Assembly: GCA_027186245.1 (NCBI GenBank)
Contig: CP114487.1
Coordinates: 9,171,001 to 9,235,000 of the forward strand
Reading direction: 5' to 3'
Source of the DNA: Coriaria nepalensis
Lineage: Eukaryota > Streptophyta > Magnoliopsida > Cucurbitales > Coriariaceae
Length of the DNA: 64,000 nt
This document shows positions 11,924 to 22,575 of the stretch, one piece after another. The notes below the pieces were generated by a model that was not told the DNA's origin, ran no database searches, and saw only the letters and a program-made list of their open reading frames with translations. The translations under genes and the position numbers were made by a program. Position 1 is the first letter of the stretch. Every line of letters starts with the position of its first letter.

Positions 11924-14900
11924 TTATAGAGGCAGGTTGATCTTCTCAGACCATTTGAAGATGTCAGAGGAGACTTGATCACCTCCGAGATCTTTGCCAC
12001 TAGCCCCGGCCGCTACTCTCAAAACATCTTCAATCAATGCGAAATTCCCCATTATATCGACGTGGGCCCCGCTAAGGGTCCCCCGACCCTCTAGAAAATT
12101 AGCTGGAGGGGAATGGTCGTATTCCCGAACATAAGTTCGAATCCCCCATGGATTGAACCTCGTTTTCCCTCGCCAACCTTTGGCACACATGAAACCTGAG
12201 CTTATAACTGGGACGGTCTCATCTCCATCTACGGTGTAAACTCCATCTTTCAAACAACTATCTTCGCCTTCACCATTAGCAGAAGTATCAATCTGAAATG
12301 GGATGTAGCAATCTGAAGAGGAAGATAGCTTGTATACATATGCTCTTTCGGTCGGTATCCCGATTCCATACATGGAAAAGATTTCCATGTCAGGAGCGTT
12401 GGGTAATCTAGCCAGCCGCACAAGGAGACATGAGAAGTTTAGAGCAAATGTCCCACAAAATGCACAACAAGATTAACAGAAAAATAAAAAAACATACACA
12501 AGTTTATATGGTTTGGATTTTATTCTATTATATTAAAAATCTGTCCCCGAAATCCAATTGAAAACCCGCTTCAGCAAACAAATTTCATAAACGAACTTCC
12601 AATTGATATAACAAAGGGGGTTGGATCTGTTATGGAAATCGGGTCAAGAAATACAGATGAAAACATAACAAGTTCGACCCATGTTAATGATATGTAAGCA
12701 AACTCACGAAATGCATATATAGAGCAAGCATGGGATTTGAAAATAGAGCCTTGCATCAATCGTATAGAAGAATTATAACCTTGTCTCCAAAGGGTTTGAC
12801 CAATATTTGTAATGTTCATATTTCGGATCATCTAAGTCGTCGGCAATACCGTAGGAGAAATGAGCGCTACCACGTGACATCATTTTCGGAGCAACGAAAT
12901 TAAGAAGGTCAATAATGGATCCGGCGGTGTAGACCTTATAATCCGAGACTGCTCTGATTCCTTCAATTCCCATGTCCTGGTATTCAGTCCAGACATCATT
13001 GCAGGTACTATTTGCAACATTATCACCTTTAATTGCACCCTGAGAAACATAATTACCATAAACACCCGTAAAAGCATTAAAAGATGGACATAGATAGAAG
13101 CTGTGTAAATCAAGATGTCGTTGAAAGGGTCATGGACACAAACGTTACCCGAAAGTCGATCCTCTCGATCTCAGAAGAATCTGCCTCAGCTACATCCTTC
13201 CCGAATGATATTATTCTTCCATAATGAACACTCTTCAATTGAGAAATTAAACTTTGGAAATCATTGCCACTTTCCGACTCAATGTCGTTCCTCCTTTTCT
13301 TTCTCTTGCTCGGAACATAACCTTCCTCAGGTGAATCATCAAGACCACCCCATATAACATCCCCACCTTTCGGTATCATTGACATGGTTGCATCCCAAGT
13401 GCGGGTCATCTTCATTAGATATCGTAATGTTTGAAGGCCAAATATATCCTTCTCCAAGAAACCCGGTGCAATGGACCTCCATTATTGAGATTATATAAGT
13501 AAGATGAAAATTTTCAATTCCTACAACAGAAGAGTGAAGAAAAAGTCAGCAGTGGGAGAGATTAGTACCTGGCGACTGCAACATCCTTAGCTTCAGAAGA
13601 GAAAAGCCCCGCGACAGCTTTCGGAACACCTAAGAAAGGACCGCCGATATTCATGATCGCCTTAATATGGTTGGAACACCAATCCGGTCCTCCACCACCA
13701 CCCATGGGGGCCGGTGCCTCAACCCACTTCATGAAATGCAGAAAATATAGAACACCCATGGAATGTGGGATTATCAATGCCTTTTTGCCCCCATTTGTAG
13801 CAACCATTAGCTCTATGTTACTCTTTATCCTGCTCAGTGTTTGGTCTCTTACCTAAGAAATTCAAATCAATAACAATACCACAACCATGTATAATAAATC
13901 TCTTAAATCTAAGTTGAAGGCAAAAGAAAACAATCATTAACTAGTACCTCCGTATTTTGAAATGATATCCTCCAATCATATGCAGCCATCCACATGTTTT
14001 TTTCCTCGTAACCAACATGGGCCAAATTAGCAATGAGAACGGCCCACACAAAATACCCAGGAGCGAAATAGTCGGCGGCGACCAGTCCAGTTACAGGCCT
14101 GATCCTTATCCCAGGTGGGTCCAACCCAGTTTCATTGTCCAATGACATGTGCTCTAACCAGCATGTTGGTCTGCATTTACATCCAATCCACACTATTCTA
14201 TTCACTCTCCAACTACCAAAGGTTTTTTTTTTTTTTTTTTTTTCCGGAAAACCAACTACCAAAGGTTGACTTGCAGAATTCAGACCCGTCAAAATTCAAT
14301 ATTTTAATAATCGTAATAATAATTATTACTATTTATTTTTTTATTTTCTGAAAATGAAAAATGATAATAAAATTTAGATGAAATACGATTATTTAATAAA
14401 TTATATCGATTTATGAATCATGAATAATTGTATAAATAATTGCCGGATCATCTTATCTTGTCGGAAAATTTCGTCTTAATTTTATCTTTCTACCGCTACT
14501 TTTCTCTAAATTTAGATAATTTTAAGAAAAATAAAATTTAGATGAAAATATTGAATAAGCTCTGATTAAGCTCACAATTAACGAAATCCAAACTCCAGTT
14601 TTACATTATCAACATACCTTTTGTAGATTTCTCCAAAATTTCCACCCCATAGCCGTTTCCGGAACAGCCCCTCGGCGCATTGATGCCCTTCCCAGAGCTC
14701 AAGCCCACCTGTAACGATCCCTGGAACAAAAACCACCGGGTGGTTAGCCGTCAAGCCCTCTTTCTTCAATTTCACACCCGGAGGGTCCGGCAATGGTCCG
14801 GTGATCGCCTCCGTCATGTACTGAAGGGAAGAGGAAGGCATCGCATTGTACAGAAACAGCAATAGCCACCACGTCGTACAGACGCATCCTATGAACCAGC

Positions 14901-15093
14901 AACAGCTGTCCACACACGACCACTTCACCTTCGTCTTCTTCGCTCCGACTTTCCTTGATTTTCCTGTGAGCTTTATCGTATTGTTCGCGTCGTATTCTTC
15001 TTCTTCTTCTACTTCCTTCTGGATCTTCGAATCGGAATCTGGATTTTTATTTTCCTCTGTTTTGGCGGCTTTTCTTCGTCGAATCAGAGACAT
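11924..15093 (-). CDS. PDAT1: Phospholipid:diacylglycerol acyltransferase (PDAT)
   Basis: PDAT moves a fatty acid from the sn-2 position of a phospholipid to diacylglycerol, making triacylglycerol in the ER membrane without acyl-CoA. Six exons (minus): 15093-14618, 14170-13948, 13852-13569, 13476-13149, 13039-12780, 12407-11924; total 2055 nt, 684 aa, close to Arabidopsis PDAT1 (671). The N-terminus is basic, with one membrane segment at about residues 61-83 (WFIGCVCTTWWLLLFLY). LCAT-family landmarks follow: GPLPDPPGVKLKKEGL, the lid-like GGLELWEG, the nucleophile motif PHSMG (Ser264), and the Asp and His motifs VDGDETVPV and SGAHVDIMGN. An in-frame ATG 39 nt upstream exists, but MSLIRRRK matches the family's start. 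The acceptor of exon 4 (aatggag) is weak but keeps frame. Intron 1 contains a poly(T) run at about 14222. Confidence 0.95.
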
Positions 15094-15901
15094 GCTCTTT
15101 TTTTTTCTTCTTTCTTTCTTCAAAATTTTCAACTCGACTCGAACCTGCTAATTTCGATTCTTCGTCTTCACCTTGTTTGTTTCGCGGGAAAATGTTTCCT
15201 CTCCTGGAGTTTTCTCGAGGAAATCTCTGTTTCAGGAAGAGAAAAAAGATTTTACTGGCAAAAGAATAAAAATAATCTGCAAAAAGTTGCGTACCATAAA
15301 TTTATTATCCAGAAAAAGTATACGCATAATTTTCATAATTTTACTTTATTTTTCAATTTCTATGTTTTCAAAAAGAGTTTACCTTCAATTTTCATTTTAT
15401 TAAATTTAGATCCTTAAAATTTTATAAAATTAAATTTAAATCTTTTAAAAATTTCATAAATTAAAATTAATTTTAAAATTTTATTAAATAATTATATTAT
15501 TCACTCTATTTTAATAACTCAATTCATTTTATATCCAATCCAAGGCCAAAATCCGACTCACCCTTAATTATTTTCCCTTCTTTTTTTGTTTTGTTTTTTT
15601 GTTCAGATTCTTATCAAAAAATGCTAAAGGAAAGCTAGAAGCATATATTATTCTCTAACTGCACTCCAAGGCAGTTAGATTCAGTAATTAAAATAGAGAG
15701 AATAATTAAATTAATTATTTTTTAATAATTTTAAATTAAAATTTTAAATATAATTTTAAAAATTAAGAAATATATATATATATATAACTAATGTTAGAAA
15801 TTTTAAAACTAAATTTAATATAATGTTCATTTTCTCCAAAAATTTAAGTTAAGACCAATTAGAAAAGCTAGTACGTAACTGAAGTGAACGAATCCAGCTG
15901 T

Positions 15902-15927
15902 GAGAGAGAGAGAGAGAGAGAGAGAGG
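15902..15927. repeat. (GA)n microsatellite
   Basis: Uninterrupted GA dinucleotide run in the PDAT/BRX-like intergenic region. Confidence 0.95.
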
Positions 15928-16086
15928 CGAAGAAAACTAATTATGTTGTTAAGAAGTAAGACCATCCGTTTGAGACCAAAAAAGAGAGGCAACTAGAAAA
16001 GCTAGTTCGTAACTGAAGTGACAGAGGTGATAGGGAGACAGAAGGAAACAAATCCTGATGTTAAAAATAGTCTTCACCGTTGTTCT

Positions 16087-16142
16087 ACTTGTCGTTCTAT
16101 TGGAACTACATTACCTGCTTGTCGTTCTATTGGAACTACATT
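16087..16142. repeat. Short direct repeat (29-bp period)
   Basis: Two copies of a 25-bp unit beginning cttgtcgttctattggaact, separated by a few bases, next to AT-rich sequence. Confidence 0.85.
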
Positions 16143-17479
16143 TGACTTATTTAATTTAAATTTTTTATATAATATTTTTAATTTATTTAATAATATTATA
16201 TTTATAATTTTTAAAAAAAAAAATTATAATCCATAATTAAATACATATAAAAATATTCCCAAATTTCAAAATAATTTATAAAAAAATAGAAATTAACTAC
16301 TTGTAATCGCAAAATCGAGAAACTCTTTTGACATATGAATTGCAAATTTGAGAAAGAGTGATTAGACTCACAGATAAGTCTGGAGTTTTCAAAACGGGGC
16401 AGCGGCTTGAACCCACCAGTAGTAATCCTCGGCCATCCCCAAGGGTCAAATCCTTCAGATTATTTACAATAGCACCCTCAGATTGTTCTAGATTTCAATA
16501 ATTGAGAGACGGAGCTACAAATGATAGCATAGGCCGCATGGAGTTGACTGTATTGTCCTTGTGGGGGCAAGACAGGAAGAATGCTTCAAAATAAGAAAAC
16601 CCATTAATTAATAAAAGCGTGTGTTATACAGAAGGTAGAATTAGCATTTATGATCATTCTGGCATTTGGGCCCTTGTCTCCAATTCGTCGTAGTCACACT
16701 GCTCATATCCAATCTACCCTACCCACTTGACACAAACATGTTGGGAATGCGTGGTAATGATTTCGAACGAATTACTTTGTTAACAAATAAGAGATCCTGA
16801 TTTTCATATCTTTCTGATTATTTACTTTACTAAAAAAAAAATTTGAGAAAAAAGAAAGTGACAAGAAAAATGAGGAAAAAGTTTGAATCCTTAGAATATG
16901 TTACATCAAAGAGGGAGATCTCAATTATTTGGTATCCATTTTTACACTAATTCTGTGGGTCTTGAGTTGGGTAGATCACTGTTGGTCTATAATTAGAAAG
17001 GGGTGTAGAGGACCAGATCTCAATTATGTTAACTAGTTTCATTTTAAATATTAATTAATAATATTAAAAAAAATAAAATATATATTTATTATCTCTTTTT
17101 GCCTTCTCATTCTTTTTTATTTTCTATTCTTTTACTTATTTTAGTATTCATTTTCTTCTTTTTGTTCCTTCTCCTTTTTCTCTTATTATTTTATTATTTC
17201 CCTTTATTTCTTCTCTAACATTAAAAAAAAAAAATTATGATCAGAATTTTCGATACCATCCAAATATTTTTCCGGATCCGGATCCACGGGACCGGATAGC
17301 AAACAAATATTAATAATTTCGATACCATCGTCGTAACCGAACTCTTTATTTATGGCTACTTCCCACTTGATTCAAGCCCGAATTTCAATGGCATATATAT
17401 TTTTATTATTTATTTATTTATTAATTCCCCGCACTCTGTTTCTGTCTGTCCTCTGGCGTTAAAACGATCACTTCACTTC

Positions 17480-17764
17480 TAAACCAGCGGGTTTGAACTT
17501 CGAAGTATTATTATTATTATTATTTTTTTTTTTCTTCTCTTTCTCCATAGTGAGACTCCTATCATCGATTTGCGTCAAGGATATCGAGCCAGAACTTGAC
17601 ACACTCGAGTCCTCCGGCTCCGACTCTCTCTCTCTTTCTCTTTCTCTTTCTATTCTAGAGAAAGCGAGTTCTCTGATCTGTAGCTGTAGATACGTTTTTT
17701 TTTTTTTTTTTGTGTTTGGATTTTCCTATTGAAATCTGGTAGATTTTCGCGTCGGAAATCCGTT
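17480..17764 (+). promoter_or_regulatory. 5' leader of the BRX-like gene, CT-rich
   Basis: The sequence before the ATG is rich in CT runs (about 17620-17650) and T runs (17695-17711), typical of plant 5' leaders. A possible TATA element (catatatattttt) lies near 17391. The transcription start is not determined. Confidence 0.4.
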
Positions 17765-20700
17765 ATGTTGACGTGCATAGCGTGCTCGAAGCAGCTCAAT
17801 CATGGTGGATCTATGCCGCAACAGGAGGAAGAAGAAGAAGACAATTTTGGAACTACTCCGAGTACAAAGCAAGCCATCAAATCGCTCACTTCTCAGGTAA
17901 TTTAGGTTAATATAGGGTTCAATTTTCTTGCTGTTTGAATCCCGAGAAAATGTAGGTCAAGTAGAAAAACGAACTATACTCGATTTCTCCTTGGACGCCT
18001 GATTCGATTTTTACCCAGACCTATAATTTGACTAATTTTTTTTTTTCAGTGTCATTCGTTTTTTTCAATTTCTTAAAGTTAGAAGAGAATCAGTAACAAT
18101 GTAGCAATTGCATATTTATTTTCAGATCAAAGATGTGGCGTTGAAGGCTTCCGGAGCATGTAAGAACTGCAAGCCATGTTCCAGATCTTCCAATGGAAAT
18201 GGAGAACGAGACAATGCCGAGTCGGATACAGCTTCGGATTCAGCAAAGTTCCACTACTCGTATCACAGAACCATGAGCCTGAATTCAACTCCTCGGATTT
18301 GGGGAAAGGAAATGGAGGCAAGATTGAAAGGGTTGTCTAGTGGGGAAGGGACACCGGCATCAGTAAGCGGGCGAACTGAATCAATTGTCTTCATGGAGGA
18401 AGATGAGCCTAAGGAATGGGTCGCGCAAGTGGAGCCTGGTGTGCTTATCACTTTCGTTTCATTGCCTCAAGAAGGAGGGAATGATCTCAAAAGGATTCGT
18501 TTCAGGTACTTCGGGTCTTTTTGGCTCTTTGTTTGGTCTTGATCTGATAGTCAAGATATGCCAATTTGTTTTGACTGTGATCACATTTTAAATTTGTCCT
18601 TTTGTGCGTAGATACTCGTTACTTTGAGATTTGATTCAATGTAATCACATGTTTTTTTGTGTCCAGAGCGTGATAAGTTGGGTTATTCTATAGTGACATG
18701 TCTTTTAGTTGCTCTGAAAATGCATGTGAATCCTCACTTTGTCACGTTCACTTGGTAGGTTGTAGTGGCCCCCAGTGTGTGTCATTAAATAAGGACCTTG
18801 CCCCATATGTTGGAATGGAAGGAGAAGGGTGTGACAATAAGGAGTGTTTTTATTATTTCTCACTCCAATAATTTAACAAAGTTTCAATTAGATCAGGTTG
18901 CTAAAACCATCAAAGAGTAATACTGTTGTGATTTGCTTACTGACTTGAATATTTTGTGGGTGACCTGCTTCATGTTTGTGATAAGTGTAAGTTAAACAGT
19001 CATTGTCTTAAAATTTTATATGCAGAAGCAAACAAAGGAACAAGTGAATGACTGTGTTGATCATATAAACCGGATGAAATGCGCATGCTAATATCTTTCA
19101 ATTGCTGCCCTTGAATCTGTCATCTGCATGTTTCTATTATTTTTTGTGGAAAAATTGGGCACTTCTTCATAAGCTTTTAGCAGCGATTCTGATATCATGG
19201 AGATAGTAACCTGAAAACTTTAAATTTGGTTAGATTGTTGGTTAGTTTTATCACAATCAGTTCATTCAGTGGTTCTTCAATCCCATTATGTATATAGGTC
19301 ATGGTTATGTTGTTTAAATTGAATATTTTATGCCTCTTCTCTCAGTACACAATTGCAGTCCAGTTTTTCTAACTCACACCAACCAAAAACAGTGCAGTTC
19401 TTCAAAACTGGGAAGGAAGCTGTGGATTTACATGAATTTAATTAGACAAGTCTTGTAGTACCTATTGCTGGGAATGATAGTTTTACCAAATGGGGAAACA
19501 AGTGTATGATGATACTGTTAAATATTTAACATGATACATGTCATAAGTTGTTCGTAATAATTTTCTCTCTTGTATTTGGCCCATACCAAACAGCTGGCTT
19601 TCTGTGACCTACAATTGTCTAGACCAGTTTTCCTAGGCACCATAATGACATTTCATCCTCTCCATATAACGTTTTTAACTGTATATGGGTCCCCAAACAG
19701 GTATTTGGGATTAGTAAAGGCTTACACAGACTAATAAAAGGGCCAATAGTCATCTAAGGATTCAAATGTTTGTTTTCCTATGTTAATCTCTTATAGATGG
19801 TATAGTATTTAACTTACTTTTTTTTTTTGGTAAATCTGATCAGCCGTGATCTATTTAACAAATGGCAAGCTCAAAGGTGGTGGGTGGAGAATTATGACAG
19901 AGTCATGGAATTATACAATGTTCAAAGGTTCAATCAGCAAAATGTCCCTTTTCCAACTCCACCTAGATCTGAAGACGAGGTAAGTCTTCATTCCATTGAC
20001 ATGAAAAATAAACAAGTGCACAAAGTATTCTTCCAAAATCTGTACAGAGCCGTCTCATGCTACATAAATAATTACCTTATATAGATTTTAGTTTTTAAAC
20101 AAGTGCATATCCATTCCTTTCAGAGCTCGAAGATCGAATCTGCTAAGGTTTGCCCAGAAACTCCACCTTTGACCAATGAGCAGTTGCCAAGTAACCTCAG
20201 TCATCCATTGGGCACAGGATATTCTTCATCTGATTCACTTGACCATCTCCCCTTGCAATCTCGTCATTGCTCTGAGCCAGGCAGCATTGTTACTTCAACC
20301 CCTAAAATTTCCAGCATAAGTGGGGTCAAGCCCGTGACATCATCAATAGATGGTTCTAGAAGAACTAGTTCATCAGGAGAGGCAGATCGCTCTGGAGAGC
20401 TTTCAATGAGCGTTTCCAGTGATGTGGACACTGAATGGGTTGAAGAGGATGAACCGGGCGTGTACATTACTATCAGAGCACTGCCTTGTGGCACTCGGGA
20501 GCTTAGACTGGTCCGATTTAGGTATGTCATTGTTCTTCGATGAGAAAATCTAACCGAAAATTTTGAGTCTTTTATTACCGAGTATGCCAATGGTTCAATG
20601 TTTGAAACTAGAGTTTGAGTAGATTATAGTTTGTATATTTTAGTTCGTAGGCGATAAGAGGCTCCATTTGAGTGGACTCAGAGAACTGACGTTTAGAATA

Positions 20701-21121
20701 GTATAGGTGTATCTTATGGGCTGTATTGGAAGTATAGGGGTCCAAACTGGAAAAATATAAGTGCAACCAGATTTTAGCTCGACTGTTATAGATTAGACTC
20801 AGTCTTAAACGTTAATCCAAATGAACCTTTGATCACATGATGCTATTATAAGGGTATTTTCTTTTCTCTGCAAAACAGTATATTTATATTGGTCCATTTT
20901 TTGTGTGTTTGGAGGAAGGGGAAGTGAGGAGTGTTTCTTTTTAATCAAAAGTTTGGTAAGCTCATAATAGTTACTTAGCATCATCTTGAGATCAATTTGA
21001 CTCACTGTATAACAACTTCTTACATGTATTGTGACGATGCAGTCGAGAAAAGTTTGAAGAGAAGCATGCGAGATCGTGGTGGGAAGTGCACAAAGCAAGA
21101 ATTCAACAACAGTACTTGTGA
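17765..21121 (+). CDS. BRXL: BREVIS RADIX family protein (BRX-like)
   Basis: BRX proteins are plasma-membrane-associated regulators of auxin-dependent growth and cell polarity. Five exons: 17765-17896, 18126-18505, 19844-19979, 20124-20521, 21043-21121; 1125 nt, 374 aa, within the family range. The N-terminus MLTCIAC has cysteines 4 and 7, the usual palmitoylation sites. A conserved KDVALKASGACKNCKPC block follows, then two BRX domains at about residues 141-195 (EWVAQVEPGVLITFVSLP; WQAQRWWVENYDRVMELYNV) and 320-374 (EWVEEDEPGVYITIRALP; SWWEVHKARIQQQYL). Each domain is split by an intron at the same RF/S site, as expected from an internal duplication. Being next to a GIP1-like gene and near a CID gene points to the BRXL2/BRXL3 branch; this is inferred from remembered Arabidopsis gene order. 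Confidence 0.95.
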
Positions 21122-22575
21122 GAGATGAGGGATCCATGTCCTTGGGCAAAGTTTCTTCAAACTTTTCTCCTCATAGAAACCCCCCCTTCTTTTTGTTTGG
21201 CCTTGGAATTAGATAGGAAGAGGGGGGAGCTTATAACCTGAAGATAATGAAACTGTTGATTTCTATGTGATATTTATTCAATAGGATTTCATAATTTGAG
21301 CTTGACAGTAGTGAAATTAACATTTGTAAGCTAACATATATCTGAAATCGACTTCAAGCTAAGGTTTTATTTGAAGTTTTTTGGACGCCATAGACGAACC
21401 CAATTCAATTGAAATGTCAAGGCCGATTTTATTTAAGTTTAAAATTTAATTTGGATTCTCATTTAGGAATATCTGGTCAAGATTCACAAAAAAACATATA
21501 ATAAAAATATATAGGTGATGATAGGAAATAGAAATATTATAAATTTTTTAGATCAAATTATAAAGAAAACAAAAATTAAGTGGGTTTGAATTTATAGTTT
21601 TTATTTTTTATTTTGCTGAAATGACAATATTATAAATTTAAATTTACACGTGTCAAACTAATTATAAGTGATGATGTGATTAAAAAAAAAATGTCTTATT
21701 AGATTAATTATTGAAAAAAATTATTAAAAAGATTAAAAAATTAATTTAAAATAATATATGGATTAAAGAGTTTAACCGAAAAAAAATTGTAAAGTCAAAT
21801 AATACAGAGATTGAATCCAAATTAACTAATAATAATTGTATCTCTAACTTCTTAATAGTTTGAGGTGCAGAATCTCTAAATTCTGAAATAGAAGAAGATT
21901 AAATCTAATTATTTAAAATATTTAGAGTAAGTTATTATTTCATCCTTTAATTTTTATGATTTGTATATTTTCGTCCGTAAGTTTACTAATGGCTTTATTT
22001 CATTTTTATTTGTATATTTTAAATATTGTTTATAATATAAAATATTTTAATTTTAATATTCATATGGTATTTTTTTCACTTTATATTTATTATTTTGATT
22101 ATAAGGATTAAAAAATAATATTTTAAAAACTGTAAGGATAAAATAGAGCCAATTAAAATGTAAGGACGAAAATGAGCAAATGAAAGTTTAGATATGCAAA
22201 TAATAAATAGTAAGAACTTTAGAGTCCATAAGTCTAATTTATTCTGTAGTAAGGTTATTGATGAAAATACTTTCAAAATGAGGGGCATTTCAGGATCCAA
22301 AATTCTCAACTAATAAGACTTTCCCTCGAATACTTTTTAGGGGCAGAGTTGTTTTCAAAACCCTCGCTCCCAAACCCCATACCCCCCGGCACCCTCTCTC
22401 TCCCTCTCTCTGAAGCCGTCCTCTGTTTCCTTCACTTTTTCGAATGCAAACCCTAACCCTAGTTTCCCTCTCCTCCTCTATGTTGTTAGCTTTCGATTCA
22501 TTGGATTCTATATAGTTATATGTTCGCTTTCATACTCAACTTTGAGGGCTTTCATTTCAACGCTGTCTGAGAAGA
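21122..22575. other. Intergenic between BRX-like and GIP1-like genes
   Basis: It holds the 3' UTR of the BRX-like gene, about 1 kb of AT-rich sequence without features, and a CT-rich probable 5' leader of the GIP1-like gene from about 22370 (ccctctctctccctctctct). Confidence 0.5.

Larger units (their letters stand above)
15150..17480. other. Intergenic region between divergent PDAT and BRX-like genes
   Basis: This 2.3-kb AT-rich stretch holds the upstream regions of two divergently transcribed genes. It contains a (TA)n run near 15770-15786, a (GA)n run at 15902-15927, a repeated about 30-nt motif (aaaagctagt.cgtaactgaagtga) near 15862 and 15994, and two direct copies of cttgtcgttctattggaact near 16090 and 16119. 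I see no gene. Confidence 0.6.

Noticed and set aside
12110..12160. TTCGAATC tRNA-like T-loop motif
   Set aside because: It lies inside the last PDAT exon, codes for a conserved part of the enzyme, and no cloverleaf partners surround it.
15094..15132. In-frame upstream ATG for PDAT adding 13 residues
   Set aside because: The extra peptide is only Lys/Arg/Glu-rich, whereas starting at MSLIRRRK matches the PDAT N-terminus; use of the upstream ATG cannot be fully excluded.
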